A stretch of 64,000 nucleotides of DNA, from positions 2,480,001-2,544,000 of the forward strand of contig JAULSN010000002.1 of assembly GCA_033439765.1 (NCBI GenBank), written 5' to 3'. The notes beneath the pieces are model-generated. The model ran no database searches. It was not told the DNA's origin and worked only from the letters and a program-made list of their open reading frames with translations. Position numbers and translations under genes: made by a program. Below, one piece after another: positions 44,987 to 56,476 of this stretch (its first letter is position 1; the number at the start of each line of letters is the position of its first letter). The stretch comes from Lasiosphaeria ovina (lineage: Eukaryota; Ascomycota; Sordariomycetes; Sordariales; Lasiosphaeriaceae).

Positions 44987-46122
44987 TTACGCGGCTTTGA
45001 GGAGGTCGCTCAACTTGTCCACGTAGAATTTGGGCACTGCCACAGCATTTTTCGCCTCCCAGTCCTCTCGGTGGCTCACGCCAGTCAGGACCGCAAGCGT
45101 GCCGCCGAGCTTTCCCTGGATGCCGAACTGGATATCCGTGTCAAGCCGGTCCCCAATCATGCACGTCCTCTCGCGATCGAGATGGAATTTCCCTTCAATG
45201 GCGTCCATCATTGCCTGGCTGGGCTTCCCAAGAGACACGGGCTTCTGTCCCGTTGAGTTGACCAGAGGCATGCCGATGGACCCGGCGCCGGGGAAAAAGC
45301 TGTTGTGGGTGGGGAACGTAGAGTCGACGTTGGTCGCCAAGAACTTTGCCCCTCGTCTAAGATACTGGTATGCGTGCGATAGCTTCAGGTAGTTGATGTG
45401 GAAATCCAATCCGGTGAGCACGCAGCCCACCTCGGGGTCAAGCAGAGACCCGTCGGCGATGCCCGCCCAGTCCTCCGGGGTCATGTCCCGCCGGAAGTTT
45501 GGGTCGGTGCCGCCGATGAAGGGCACGTTTTCACTCTTCAGCTCACCCTCGATGCCTGCTTCACCAATAACAAAGACCTTGTTCTGGTGCGGCGGCAGCT
45601 TGAGAATCCTCGAGATATAGATGGCCGAAGAATATGCCGACCCGAATATATCCTCGACATCCGAGGGTATTCCCATGGCGGCAAATTTCTTGACATAGTC
45701 GGACCGTGACTTTGTTGAGTTATTTGTCACAAAGACGGTCCTCTTGCCTGACATGGTACGTGGTTATAGATTCGGCAAGCTCAAGTGGGCAGAAAGCATT
45801 TCTTACCTCTGGACCTTAGGAGCTCCAGTGTCTCAACCACACCTTCAAAGACATGATCACCAGACCATATCACCCCTGAAAAAAGGGGCAACGTCAACAT
45901 CAAATACACTAGCGAATTGGAAAGGAAGGGACAAAAGCGCACCGTCACAATCGAGCAGGAAGACCTGACACGGGGCTTGGTGATCAGCATTTCTTATTTC
46001 GTATATCTCTTATCGTGGCAGGCCAACGCCAGAGGAGGAAAACGCACATCAAAGCGGTCAATAAAGGCACTAATTGCGGCGACATCGCCGGTCAAGTATT
46101 CTGGTTGGGGTTGGGCGGCCAT
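44987..46122 (-). CDS. PHO13: PHO13-type HAD phosphatase (4-nitrophenyl / phosphoglycolate phosphatase)
   Basis: Four exons: 46048-46122, 45943-45964, 45807-45875 and 44987-45747, 308 aa. Exon 2 is only 22 bp and encodes VFLLDCDG; together with exon 3 it gives HAD motif I, LLDCDGVIWSG, with the nucleophilic Asp. Motif II is VFVTNNSTKSR, motif III the Lys in VSLGKPSQ, and motif IV GDRLDTD. The C2-type cap follows VIGEAGIEGELKSENV. Enzymes of this family (yeast Pho13, mammalian PGP) remove toxic glycolytic side products such as 2-phosphoglycolate and phosphoerythronate; 4-nitrophenyl phosphate is the artificial substrate. All catalytic residues are present. Splice sites are consensus, and the microexon is confirmed by the motif it completes. 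Confidence 0.94.
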
Positions 46123-46621
46123 GGGGAAGGCCGTTATTCCTGTCGCGGAGATAAAACGCGGAGGGACGAGTGCAATATTGCGATGCTGGACGATGCTGCC
46201 AATTGCGCGTCGTGGCTTGCTCGCTGGACCTGGAATGGACAGTCATATAGAAATGCGGTGTGAAAGGGCGACGAGATGGATCGAGGTCATGCCCCGCCGA
46301 GCTCGCGGTGGCCGCGCCCTGCGACCGGAGACGAGAGCGTGATTGGTTGACTGCCTTTTCTGACTCGGGAAGCCGTTTTGAGCGAGGAGCGAGCCGAGGG
46401 ACCCGTCCTGGCGGGTAGGCCACCACTCAAGCTAGCCTGGCGGGCCCTACTGTGTAGAGTAGTGTACACGTGTAAAAGACGGATACCGCACGCTAATTGC
46501 CACCACCGCCCGTAGTTGAGATAGCAGCCCGGCAGTCATTGCAAATCAAATCTTTTGCGTGCCACATATTCGGCCAGGGTGAAAATTGAATATTGCATGT
46601 ACCGTGTACCAACCTATAGCT

Positions 46622-46656
46622 GGCCGTCTTCGTCTTCGTCTTCGTCTTCGTCTTCG
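46622..46656 (+). repeat. (CTTCGT)n hexanucleotide repeat
   Basis: About five to six copies of a CTTCGT unit in non-coding DNA upstream of PHO13; it creates poly-Ser and Asp-Glu frames that are not genes. Confidence 0.8.
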
Positions 46657-47059
46657 AGGGTCACGAACCCCTCAACTTGGAAGCTGCCCCTCAAGCTACC
46701 CCTCAGCTGGGGTGACAACGTCCCAGGCGGCTTCCAAAATGAAGACGATGACGCAATCACTCTCTGTCGGGGAACCCATGGACCAAGTGTCCAATGCGCC
46801 GTGCATGGCTCTTGCACATGCTTCACACCAGCCTCGTTTTTACACGTTTCCTGTTGACATTCAATTCCAGTGTGCAGTGCCGACATACCTAAGTAGCTCA
46901 CAGTCAAGCTATGAATAGATATAGGTAGCCATGATTATGGCAAGTTTTATCGCCACTCACCACTCAAAGGCATCGTCATTGGCATTTTGCGACGTCTTTC
47001 GCAGCGTGTGGAAACAAAAGACGTGGGAGATATGCTCCGGACGAAGCCAAGGCACGAAG

Positions 47060-47085
47060 TAGTGTAGTGTAGTGTAGTGTAGTGA
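47060..47085 (+). repeat. (TAGTG)n pentanucleotide repeat
   Basis: About five tandem TAGTG units in non-coding DNA. Confidence 0.8.
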
Positions 47086-48604
47086 CGGGAGGTACCAGAA
47101 AGGTATCTTTCGTGACAAGGACAAAGGAACAGCAACGGTTACAGCCAAGTTGAAGATTGGCAACGCGGACTGGTGGTTTAGCAATGACCGTCGGATCGTA
47201 CGATTTCGACATCACCGTAGATCATTGATATGCCCCCTCCTCAATCGGCTGGCCCCGCCCTTTCCGTTTATTTGGGACCCCTGGTCTGGCAACCCCAAGC
47301 TCTCCGGTCGACAACCTCCCCCCGTATTTCACTTAGCCATAAATCCTGGATGCCAAACTTGGATGGGATTTCCAAAGCAAGATTCTTCTCATTGCACGCT
47401 ACCACGAGTTTCAGCGGTCTTAGTGCCCAGCTGCTCGGATCTCTAACGACATCAATGTCAAGGGTCCCAACTGTAGATATAATTACCTAGGTATGTAGGG
47501 GAAGGTGAAAACGCGGGCCTTGCGCCTTAAAATGCGTACAGTCCAGTCTGTCAAGGACTCAAGACAACTTGCCTTAGACATGTCTTCTGACGAATACACA
47601 CAGCAAGGTTTGGACTGCAAAACACTTGGGCTAAGCCTTCAGGGCGAGCCGCAAGGTATTGAGATCCTTCACATCTTGGAAACACCCCCCCCCCCCCCCG
47701 CTAACAAAAAAACAATAAAAAAAACAGGGATAGATTAGGCTCAAAACTGTATCCTGTACAAAGGGCATCGCTGTCCTCGAGTCAACCTTGAAGACGTGAG
47801 AGGCAATAGATGAAATGGGCTAGGTTTGAGATTCCGAGATGCATCAAGTTAGGTTCTTAGGTAAGCAAGTGGTGGGCTCGTCGCTATCTCCAGCTCTGAG
47901 CATTGCCATTGGGTGTCTGTTCCTGGCCCAATCAATACGATGGCCAAAGCAGGCCCGAGGGTCTTATCGATAAACTAAGGTAGGGATAGTAGGGATGGAA
48001 GCACCACAGATTTCCCGCGAAGAGCCCCACCAATTCCGATGCCCCTCCAAACCGCTCCACTTCAGAAGCAAGGGCCAACTCCAAACCACGAGAAAACAAC
48101 CATCAAAATCCCGCTTGAGACTTGAGACGCCGTCGACTTTCATAAGCTTCCATCGCTGGGATATTGTGCAGAATAGTAGTCCAAGCTCTGCACCCGACGT
48201 CCCTAGGTTTCCTGGTATTCGCGCTAATTGCGGTCCGAAACCGGCGTCCGCGCTTGCCCTGGTCACCTCACCTAACTCAGCAGCCGCACGACCTAGGCCT
48301 AGTTCCACTCGCAGCGCACCGTCTTCTGATCGGCCGCCTTCCCGGTCTTTGTCTAAATTAAACCGCCAAAGAGAACGGTGATTTTTTTTTCTTTCCCGGA
48401 ATCGTCATCACAACTCGCTGAGCCTCACTGCACAACAGAGCCTTGGATCGTTTGCCGTAACTTGGTAGCGGTCTCGGTAATACAGCACACTCCTGCTGCT
48501 AGGTTGACCCCCTTTCCATCCTCTCTCCTCGCCTCCTGCACGTCAACTTGACCAGGGTCACCCACCCCAAAAAGAACTTGAAGGATCACACGGCCACTTT
48601 CAAC

Positions 48605-49390
48605 ATGAGCAAGCAAGCCAACCTCTACTCGTTCGCCGACGTGGCCACGCTAGCGCCGGCCCTCCGCGCCTACGTTATCCAATGCCAGGAGGCCGGCCTA
48701 GCGCGCCACGGCGTTTTCAAGGTGGGCGTGTCGGGCGGCTCCCTCCCTAAGACGCTAGCACGGGCGCTGCTTGCGCCGTCGACGGACGACGGCGACGCGG
48801 TCAAGTGGGGCAGGTGGGAGATCTTCTTCGCCGACGAGCGCGCCGTGCCGCTGGACCACGCCGACTCCAACTACGCGCTGCTCAAGGCGGAGCTACTGGA
48901 CAAGCTCCCCACAGATGTGCAGCAGCCGGTGGTGCACGCCATCGACCCGCAGTACCTCGAGGACACGCAGGAGCTGGCCGACCAGTACGAGCAGATCCTG
49001 GTGCGGTCCTTTGCCAGCCGCGACTCGGTCAAGCTGCCCATCTTCGACCTGCTGCTGCTCGGCTGTGGGCCCGACGGCCACACGTGCTCCCTGTTCCCCG
49101 GCCACGAGCTCCTGCGCGAGACCAGCGCCTGGGTCGCCCCCATTGAGGACTCGCCAAAGCCTCCCCCCCGGCGCATCACGCTGACCCTGCCTGTCGTGAC
49201 CCACTCGGTGCGCATCGCCTTTGTGGCCACGGGCGCCGGCAAGAAGGGCATCATGAAGGAGATCTTTGAGGACTCCAAGGGGTTGCCGTGCGCGCTGGTC
49301 AACGAGGGGACGGGCGAGCGCTGCAGCTGGTTCGTCGACAACGCCGCTGTTGAGGGAGTCAGCTATCCCAGGAGGCCGTTCAGTCTCTAG
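48605..49390 (+). CDS. 6-phosphogluconolactonase
   Basis: Single exon, 261 aa from MSKQANLYSFADVATLAP; upstream in-frame codons from 48548 look like 5' leader. Family signatures are all present: FKVGVSGGSLPKTLA (sugar-phosphate binding), WEIFFADERAVPLDHADSNY, LPIFDLLLLGCGPDGHTCSL with FPGH (active site), and RITLTLPVV. The enzyme hydrolyses 6-phosphogluconolactone to 6-phosphogluconate, the second step of the oxidative pentose phosphate pathway, in the cytosol. Length and motif order match yeast Sol3/Sol4. GC content of the coding region is high, as for other housekeeping genes here. Confidence 0.95.
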   Translation: MSKQANLYSFADVATLAPALRAYVIQCQEAGLARHGVFKVGVSGGSLPKTLARALLAPSTDDGDAVKWGRWEIFFADERAVPLDHADSNYALLKAELLDKLPTDVQQPVVHAIDPQYLEDTQELADQYEQILVRSFASRDSVKLPIFDLLLLGCGPDGHTCSLFPGHELLRETSAWVAPIEDSPKPPPRRITLTLPVVTHSVRIAFVATGAGKKGIMKEIFEDSKGLPCALVNEGTGERCSWFVDNAAVEGVSYPRRPFSL

Positions 49391-50260
49391 GTACGGGGAG
49401 GAAGCCGTCGAGGCGACACAAAATACTCTGAACCCGCACGAGAAGCAGTATGGGGGGACCCGGGAAGGGAATTTGCGTGACAGTGAATAGAGAAACCAAG
49501 CGGTAGAGCGAGCCGGCGCTTTGGGATAGAGGAAGGGAGCATAGCGCCAGAGAAAGCGCTGCGGTGATGGAAACTGGGAAAAGACAACACGAGGGCTAAC
49601 CCGAGTTCCAAGCGATTTCTTTCATTCTCGGGCCATCCATCTCTTGTCTGTCCCAACAGCCAGCCGCTCGACAGAATCTTGTGTAGACTTGCACCTCGGA
49701 AGCCGAGTTATGCCTTTCTTCGTTAATGCTTTTGATATCCCATCCCACATTATTTATTATTTAGTCCCGGCCGCAGGGAGAGCGTAGGACAGGCAATGAA
49801 TTCACGAAGCTCTATTTGGGGGGATAGCGCTCCCACCAAACCACATCCCGTGTCTTTTCATTCTCCTCTTGCTTTTTGCTTTCCAGGCCGCACGTTTGCA
49901 GTTATGTCATAATATAGCGCTACCCGAGATTCCCAAATTACGGTGGCGAAAGTCTTTTCTGAAAAACCTGTCTCCTGTTTCGAGGCCTTGTTCAAATCGT
50001 CCGAGGCCTATTTCCTAAATATAAAGAGATGCAGGAGAATCAAGAAGAGCAAGTAAAAGAAAACTGTAGGCGTACGTCGCACACTTTCAGGCCTAGTAAG
50101 CACCCATGTATGCGCCTATGTATGCGCCTATGTACGCCTTATAAGACAGACCGCCTCCCACTCCAAAACAAGCCCCTATCTCCTTTCCTGAGCTATGTGC
50201 GTGCTGTATCCATATATTGTGTCCCCCTCGCCTAAATGTGAGCCTCTTTGGTTGTTCTCC
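49391..50260. other. Convergent 3' intergenic region
   Basis: 3' flanks of the lactonase gene (plus) and the KS-repeat gene (minus). A tatgcgccta direct repeat lies near 50109-50132. No gene. Confidence 0.5.
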
Positions 50261-51428
50261 TCAAAGATCTCGGAGGAACTCGACCTTTTCCTCTAGACTC
50301 GCGGCATACAAGTATACCCCGTGCTTGGCGAGCCATTTGTCTACCTGGAGGTCTAAGAGCAGAGTCGTGTGAGCTTTGGGGGCGAGCTGCAAATGGTGAG
50401 CCAGCCGCGGGCTGAGCATACTTGTGAGTTTTGCGTACCTGTCGGGCTTGGCTAGGTCGTTCTGGTTCTCGCCGTTGCTCTTGCTCTTACTCTTGCTCTT
50501 GCTCTTGCTCTTGCTCTTGCTCTTGCTCTTGCTCTTGCTCTCGCTGCTGTCTTTGTTGTCGTCAACGTCTAAGCTGAGGCTGGCAAGGCCTTTGTCCGTG
50601 TCCGTGACGGCGTGGCCAATGTCGCTCATGCCTCCGACGAAGACATAGTCGTCGCTCTCGTCGTCGTCGTCGTTAGCAGCTAGGTCGGCGTACTCGACGA
50701 CGTCGAACTCGGCTAGGATGGCGTCGTCGACGGGTTTGACCTCGGCCAGATGGGCGTGGTCGACGGTTCCAAGCTCGGCCGCGAAACGTATATGCTTGGG
50801 ATCTAGCAGCCGATCTACTGTTAGCCCTCGTGTGGTTCTGGACACAAACAATGGCTGGTGAGAACGTAGGAAAGTGCGTACCCGGGAAGGACATGTTGTT
50901 GACCGGCTCGGCGCTGTCGCCATGGCTGTAGTAGGCGATAAGGCTCATGGCCACGGTCGTAATCGCATCCCACAGCTCTCCGACCCGCCATCTGACCGCC
51001 CGTAGCTTGCCGCATATCTTGCCTATGGTGCCGTTGAACTCGGGCGAGCCGTAGCCGAAACACTTGGCCCGGTCGAACATCAGCGTCGAGTACTCCGTGT
51101 ACCCGGCCATGAGGCGCACTAGGTCATTAACTAGCACATGGACTTCGAGTTCCTCGGGGATGAGGGGCTTGGGGCTCGGCTGGCTGAAGCGGTCGGCCGC
51201 GAAGCCGCTCAGGTGCGCGATATCGCTGGTAATATCTTGCGTGTCCAGATATTCTGCCACATCTGCGTCACCGAGATGCTTAATGTGCATCGTATAGCTG
51301 AGGCGGTGCATGTGCTCCTTTATCGTAGAGTCGAGGCGGCGTATGCCCTCGCCGATACTCATCGAGTCAAAGATGAGTTTGGTATAGGACTCGTTGTTCG
51401 CCTGCTTGCGATGGCCGCGGTCGTCCAT
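50261..51428 (-). CDS. Hypothetical protein with Lys-Ser dipeptide repeat
   Basis: Two exons, 50882-51428 and 50261-50817, 367 aa, joined by a 64-bp intron with GTACGC donor, CTAAC branch site and ACAG acceptor, giving MSFP-VDRLLDPKH. I recognise no family. The N-terminal 180 residues look like a helical folded domain (MSIGEGIRRLDSTIKEHMHR, HVLVNDLVRLMAGYTEYS, WRVGELWDAITTVAMSLIAY). An acidic stretch (AANDDDDESDDYVFVGGM) follows, then a Ser-Lys dipeptide run of about ten repeats encoded by a GCTCTT hexanucleotide repeat, and a short C-terminal helical block ending EEKVEFLRDL. No membrane segments or catalytic motif. The acidic-plus-KS linker suggests a flexible, charge-patterned region. Confidence 0.75.
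50478..50538 (+). repeat. (GCTCTT)n repeat within coding sequence
   Basis: About ten copies of a GCTCTT unit (AAGAGC on the coding strand) that encode the Ser-Lys run of the minus-strand gene at 50261-51428. Copy number is likely to vary between strains. Confidence 0.9.
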
Positions 51429-52596
51429 GATGAAGATTGTTTTGCAGACAAATAGAGGAAAAAGTGGTGAGGCGGTATGAGGGGTCTTGTCTGGGGGCGA
51501 TCGTGCGCGGGTTAGGTTGTCGGGTCGGTGGAAGGTTCATTCCATGATTTCGAGGCGAGAACCTTTTTATAGCACCAGGCTTTTAGCCAGGAGTTACAGG
51601 CAGCCATATGCCGGAGGGGGGAACCGCGGGGCAGAGGGCAAAAACATGAAGTGAACAAAGCCATTCACCATCTCTCAAGGGACCATGTGGTGATGAGAGG
51701 AAAGTGAGAGAAGGGTGAGATGTTGATTCATATCCCTAGGCAGACCTACGAAATCACAGACTTGAACCATGGGAATAGCAATAATGGGCCCTTGAGCTCA
51801 CTCTCAGAGGATATTGACCATCTGGCAGTTGGCCGGTGTTGAGCAGGTGTCGTCGTCGCCGTCGTCGGGCCAACCAACAATGAGGAGAAGCCTACTAGTA
51901 GACTCGTCGGATATCTTTCGAAGCAAATACTAACAGGTTTCCACACACAGGTATTTTGGCTGTGGCCCGTGGCCAGTGGCCATGTGCATCCGATACGTGC
52001 CGCTCGCCGAGGGGGCGGTCATGGATATTCGTGTAGTCCCTAGCCGTAACACAATCGAAGACAGCCATAGGAGATGGGCTAAGAAACAGGAATATTCTAT
52101 TTTATCCTATTAACTTTGACTTGTGTGTGTAGCACTCTGGGGTTTGATGTGTCTGGCAGGAGTCGGGAAGGGATGTCGCTGCAGCTACCGGGGATCTTAT
52201 CCGGTGCCACTTCCGGCTCTGCAGCGGACGAAAAAGGAAAGAAAATTGTAATGGGGGGGGTGTTTGGGACGTGATTGGTGCGAGGATATGCCGTTGCCGC
52301 GAATAGTCTTGTAAGTTGCCGGCCCGACCGGCCATGGACGCCTTTCTACCGATTTTCTGTTTTATATACATGGATGTGGGACAAGGAACAAATCCGGACG
52401 CCCCTTCCCATTCCTTCACTCCGATGCCTGCTGCTCGCAGTTCCCTTGGCTGATAGATAAAGCGGGACATCCTGTATGTCTCCTTTTCTTTCTCTTCTTT
52501 ATGTTTATCCCCTTTTTCGCCAATGCCAGAATGCCTTTTCCCATTCTTCGTTATACAACCAAGCCAAGCATATACCCATTACACTCATCGCGAAAA
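51429..52596. other. Intergenic region
   Basis: Promoter of the KS-repeat gene and upstream flank of the aminotransferase pseudogene. No gene seen. Confidence 0.45.
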
Positions 52597-53584
52597 ATGG
52601 GACAGGTCCTCTCATCCTCCACAGCATCTCCTGTGCCCAATAATAGGGCGCTGGCTGGACCAAAGGAGGGGGTTGAAACTTTCACCTCCCCAGAGGTCGA
52701 CAACAGTGTTGATCAAAAGCAAGGCAGCAGCAACACAGCCATCAACAAAGCAGACGACCTGCCTGTTCTAATCAAGGCTAGTGGACACTGCTGGTATCCC
52801 AAAGACGGGCCACGCATCCTTGATGCCTGCGGTGGCGCGGGTGTTGCCTGCCTTGGCCACGGCCGTTAGGATGTCATGGATGCAGCTCTGGCGCAGATGA
52901 AGGCCTTCTCCTATGCCGCTCACGCACACGTTGAGACAAAGCCGGTACAAGACCTCTCAGGCTGGCTGATCAAGAGCACCGGCGGCAACGTGAAGAAGGT
53001 GTACCTCGTGTGCTCTGGTAAGGGACCCGGCCCCTGAACTCAGAACACCGCAAAGCCCTGACACGATGCTACCATCCCAGGCTCAGAAGCCGTAGAGGCG
53101 GCCCTCAGGCTGAGCAGAGAATATTTTGTGTGGATAGGCGAGCCGCGGCGCGTCAACTTCATTGCGCGACGGGAGTTGTACCACGGCACGACGCCGGGCT
53201 CGCTTTCGGCATCCGGCCACGCTGTGCGGCGGGGGCCGTTCGAGCCGCTGCTGGCACCCCAGAACTTCCACCACATCCCCGCCTGCAACCCATCCGCGGC
53301 CGCGGTCTGTTCTGGGGCGTCGAGTTTGTCGAGGACAAGGCGACCAAGGAGCCGTTCGATTCGGGTCTGCAGGTAGCGCAGCGGGTGCACCAGGTCGACG
53401 CCAGGGACTTCAAGGTGCTGGTATACCACCGCCAGGGATGTGCTGGCGGCGGGCGCGGAGATCACATCATGATCATGCCGGCGTATAACATCACGGCCGA
53501 CCTGGTGGTGGATACAGTGGAGCGGGTAGCAGGGGCTGTCGAAGAGGTGTTCCGAGCCCTTCGAGGATCCCATTATAGAAGATG
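52597..53584 (+). pseudogene. Class III (PLP) aminotransferase pseudogene with internal deletion
   Basis: Starts MGQVLSSSTASPVPNN and reads as a class III aminotransferase: GHCWYPKDGPRILDACGGAG, then a TAG stop at 52867-52869 inside what should be HGR-x-DVMDAALAQM. The frame then continues through VKKVYLVCSG, a normal-looking intron (about 53018-53080), and GSEAVEAALRLSREY to NFHHIPACNP at about 53290. There it jumps directly to IRGRGLFWGVEFVEDKATKE in another frame, running on through GDHIMIMPAYNITADLVVD to a stop near 53584. The skipped middle, about 200 residues including the PLP-binding lysine, is absent. Three lesions (stop, deletion, frame change) make this non-functional. Family members include 4-aminobutyrate and diaminobutyrate/omega-amino acid aminotransferases; the exact parent is not clear. 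Confidence 0.9.
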
Positions 53585-54048
53585 ATGCTTTGTGTATGCA
53601 CGCAAGCGCGAGGAAGAAGATAAAGGGGTTATCTCTGATTGAATACTGATCATCACAATGATTTGAAGACGTTGTTAGCCGACCAACCGCGCTATCCCAT
53701 GCCCCAGTCCAGTGACGCCATCCCCCGTCCGTTGATAGTTCCAAAAGAAATAAGAGACCCCCTTTCTCTCTCACGAAAACTCAAACGCCATTGATCGCCA
53801 TCAGAATATATGCTACAATCTTTGCGCTATTCTGGTTCTAAGCCCACCAGCCCCCTGTTTGCCCCTTTTCCACCTCCTCCTCCTCGTATTCCTTGACCAC
53901 CTAAACAGCCGACCAATCAGTCCGCGCCGTGATGACGATGATGATGCCCTTACGCCTGTAAAACCGAAAAGTAAAAAAACGAACCCAGAAAAGGAAAAAA
54001 GAGAAAATAAAAAGAAAAGGAGGATAATCAACCCAAGACAATCTCATA
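53585..54048. other. Short intergenic region
   Basis: A-rich (53985-54030) 3' flank between the aminotransferase pseudogene and the thioredoxin-fold gene. No gene. Confidence 0.5.
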
Positions 54049-55078
54049 CTAGGGCAGACTCGTCCTGGCGGAGCGGGCAGCCTTGAGCGTCTTGAGCGCC
54101 TCGGCGAAGTCGGGCACGTCGCTGGCGGCGCGCGCGACTTGCGACCACGCGACAGACCCGTTTGCCTCGACCGCGAACGCGCCGCTCATCTGCCACATGG
54201 TGCCGGCCTCGCGCGGGGGCCCCGACACGGCGCTGCCAAGGCTCGCGCCGGAGCTGCCCCAGATGCCCTCGTCCTTACCGAGGCGGTAGGTTTGGTACCA
54301 TACCCATGGGTTCATGGCGTGCCTTTTTGGGGTTAGCGCTTTCTTTTTCACCTTTTCTTTTGCGAATAGGGGAGAGGTATGCTTGGGGATCAAAGTGGTG
54401 TGGGTTGTCTTTTCGGGAAAGGGATGGCTGGTGGCTCTGCTACATACATGCCAACAGTGTGAAGAGCGGAAGGGATAGGGATAGGATAGGGATTATAGGT
54501 AGGCGTAGAGACCGGGATAGGGGTAGATTTAGGGATAGAGATAGAGATAGAGATAGAAAGCTACAAAACACTCACCAAGTCGACGTCAAGCCCAGGCCCC
54601 ACTGCGCAAACAGCTCGCGCCGCTCGTCGGGGATCACCTCGACGTTCCACTCGCCGCCCGTCTCGGCGATCCACTTGTCCGTCTCGGCCGGCGAGCCCTG
54701 CGACACGGCAATGCACTGGATCTCGGGTTGCTTGGTGGAGAACTTTGTGAGGGACCGGAATGTTTTCTCGGCGACTTTTGTCTCAAAGGTTAGCACTTCC
54801 TCTCGCTATCCATCTCCCCCCTTTTTTTTTCAGGAGGGGGGGAGAAAAGAAAAAAACATACACGGACAGCCGCAGTGCCGGAGAAAGACGAGCAGCACGG
54901 GCTTGGCGCTCGGGAAGGCGATGTGGCCGTCGGGTGACCGGGGCGCGCGGCCGCCGACCTTGGGCACGGATCCGACCTCGGGACGCTTGCTGCCGTCGTC
55001 CACGTGCGGCTGCGGCTGCGGCTGCGGCTGCGTCGGCGGCCACTGCTGATCTTGCTGCTGCTGTTGCTGGTCCTGCAT
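54049..55078 (-). CDS. PRXL2 / AhpC-TSA-like thioredoxin-fold protein
   Basis: Three exons: 54862-55078, 54576-54774 and 54049-54322, 229 aa. A disordered Gln/Pro N-terminus (MQDQQQQQQDQQ, then PQPQPQP) leads into a thioredoxin fold: PSAKPVLLVFLRHCGCPFAE, with the Cys-containing helix start at the first junction, then CIAVSQGSPAETDKWIAETG, WNVEVIPDERRELFAQWGLG and AMNPWVWYQTYRLGKDEGIW, GTMWQMSGAFAVEANGSVAW. This pattern matches the AhpC/TSA-related PRXL2/AAED1 family, which has peroxiredoxin-like antioxidant or reductase roles that are poorly defined in fungi. Intron 1 acceptor was chosen so that CP joins FAEKTF. Intron 2 is long (253 bp) and holds a GATAGA/TAGGGA repeat. Confidence 0.87.
54466..54558. 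repeat. Degenerate GGGATA/AGAGAT repeat in an intron
   Basis: Tandem gggata and agagat units inside intron 2 of the thioredoxin-fold gene; they expand that intron to 253 bp. Confidence 0.8.
55002..55030 (-). repeat. GCGGCT hexamer repeat encoding Pro-Gln
   Basis: About four GCGGCT units (coding strand AGCCGC) produce the PQPQPQP stretch of the thioredoxin-fold protein. Confidence 0.8.
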
Positions 55079-56476
55079 GATGGGCCGGCCCCAGGAACCC
55101 CTATCGCGGGTCTTGCGAGAGAGTGTGTGTGTGGGTTGGGTACGCGTAATTGGAGATACGGTAGGTAGATGCTGATATGAGACGAGCGATCCAAAAATGA
55201 AAAGCGACGAAGGAACGGGAGGGCCAGCCAAAATGAAACCAGCTGAGAGGTGTCGTCGAGGTAAAGGCGCGGCACTATCGCACTTCTCAAGTCGCTCTCT
55301 CTGTCCCGCCTTGGCGCGTCGTGTGAAATGTGAGTCGTCGTCTCTTTTGCTCGGCAAATGTAACCCGAGTCGGAGGAGCAAATTTTCTTCAAGAAATCGA
55401 CGAGCGGCTATTTTCTAAAAACGTGTTTCTCTTGTAGCGTTGTATTGTACGTTCTGTACGACTGGAGGGCTGGAGGATCTAGGTACGTGGTGAGGGGACT
55501 GAGTGAGCAAGCAGCAAATTATCTACCGTACCTCAAGTTCTGTATTTGCATTTATTGCTCTATAATTATTCCATAGGTGGGGGGAGAGAACTGAGACAGT
55601 CAGAATATATACGCTTAGATGCGTACAAAATCCTTTTAGCAGCAGCAGCAGCAGCTGAGCGCTTTTACAGTGTCAAATCGAAGAGAGAAGAAAAAATCCC
55701 GAACCGACTCTTCCCGCCCTTGCCCTTCCTTGTCCGTCCGCACTCGACCTATTTCCCTCATCGACAATACGCGATTGAAGAACGACCAGGTAGCCCTGAT
55801 GTCATTGCCTCGCTGGGAAACCTTAAATCCCCCGCGGTTTCCGGATAAGATAAGGTTTCCCACAGCGCACACGCACACGCACACGCACACGCACAGGCCG
55901 ACGCCCACCCCCTCCACGACACCTTGGGTGCCCGGTTCATGTTTTACTGGGCTGTTGTATTGTCTGTATTGCGCATACCTACAAACCCTCCAAGAAGTTA
56001 CAGAGACAAGAAGACAGAGAGATGATTTTGATTACAGTTTTCAGTTTCCATTTCCCCTTTCTGGCAGCCAGAGCACCTAGAATCCAGCAAAGAATAAGAA
56101 AACCGAGGTAGCCAAGGTAGGGAGAGCCGGCCATCCCGTACCGAGAATGCATGCATGTTATGTACAGTATCATCATTACCGACCGACGGGGTTCTCGATT
56201 CCACAGCTCCGAAGATCCATCAAAACTAATGAAATGAAACCCATCCCATCCCTTCTTTGCCATGTTCGTCGTTTGTGTCGTGCCATGTATACCGGGTATC
56301 TATCCTTATGTACGAAAGAAGAAAAACAATCATGTCGCTTTTGCGAGCCATTATACAAGACGTTCGAGACAGACCAGAGTCCCTCTATCGGTCCAGAAAA
56401 GAAAAGAATAAAGAGAAAGAAATAAAGAGAAGAAGAAGAAGGTAAAAGCTGCTCCACCCTACCCCGGTTAAAAATG
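55079..56476. other. Intergenic region with short microsatellites
   Basis: Promoter of the thioredoxin-fold gene and 3' flank of the Zn2Cys6 gene. Contains an AGC triplet run near 55639-55655, a CACACG repeat near 55865-55893 and A/G-rich tracts near 56395-56440. No gene. Confidence 0.5.

Larger units (their letters stand above)
46123..48604. other. Divergent intergenic region between PHO13 and the 6-phosphogluconolactonase gene
   Basis: 2.5 kb with simple repeats at 46622-46656 (CTTCGT) and 47060-47085 (TAGTG) and a C10-11 run near 47686. No gene; open frames near 48000-48380 lack features. Confidence 0.5.

Noticed and set aside
47995..48381. 128-codon plus-strand frame upstream of the lactonase gene
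   Set aside because: Low-complexity Ser/Pro/Arg composition in a promoter region; no support beyond being open.
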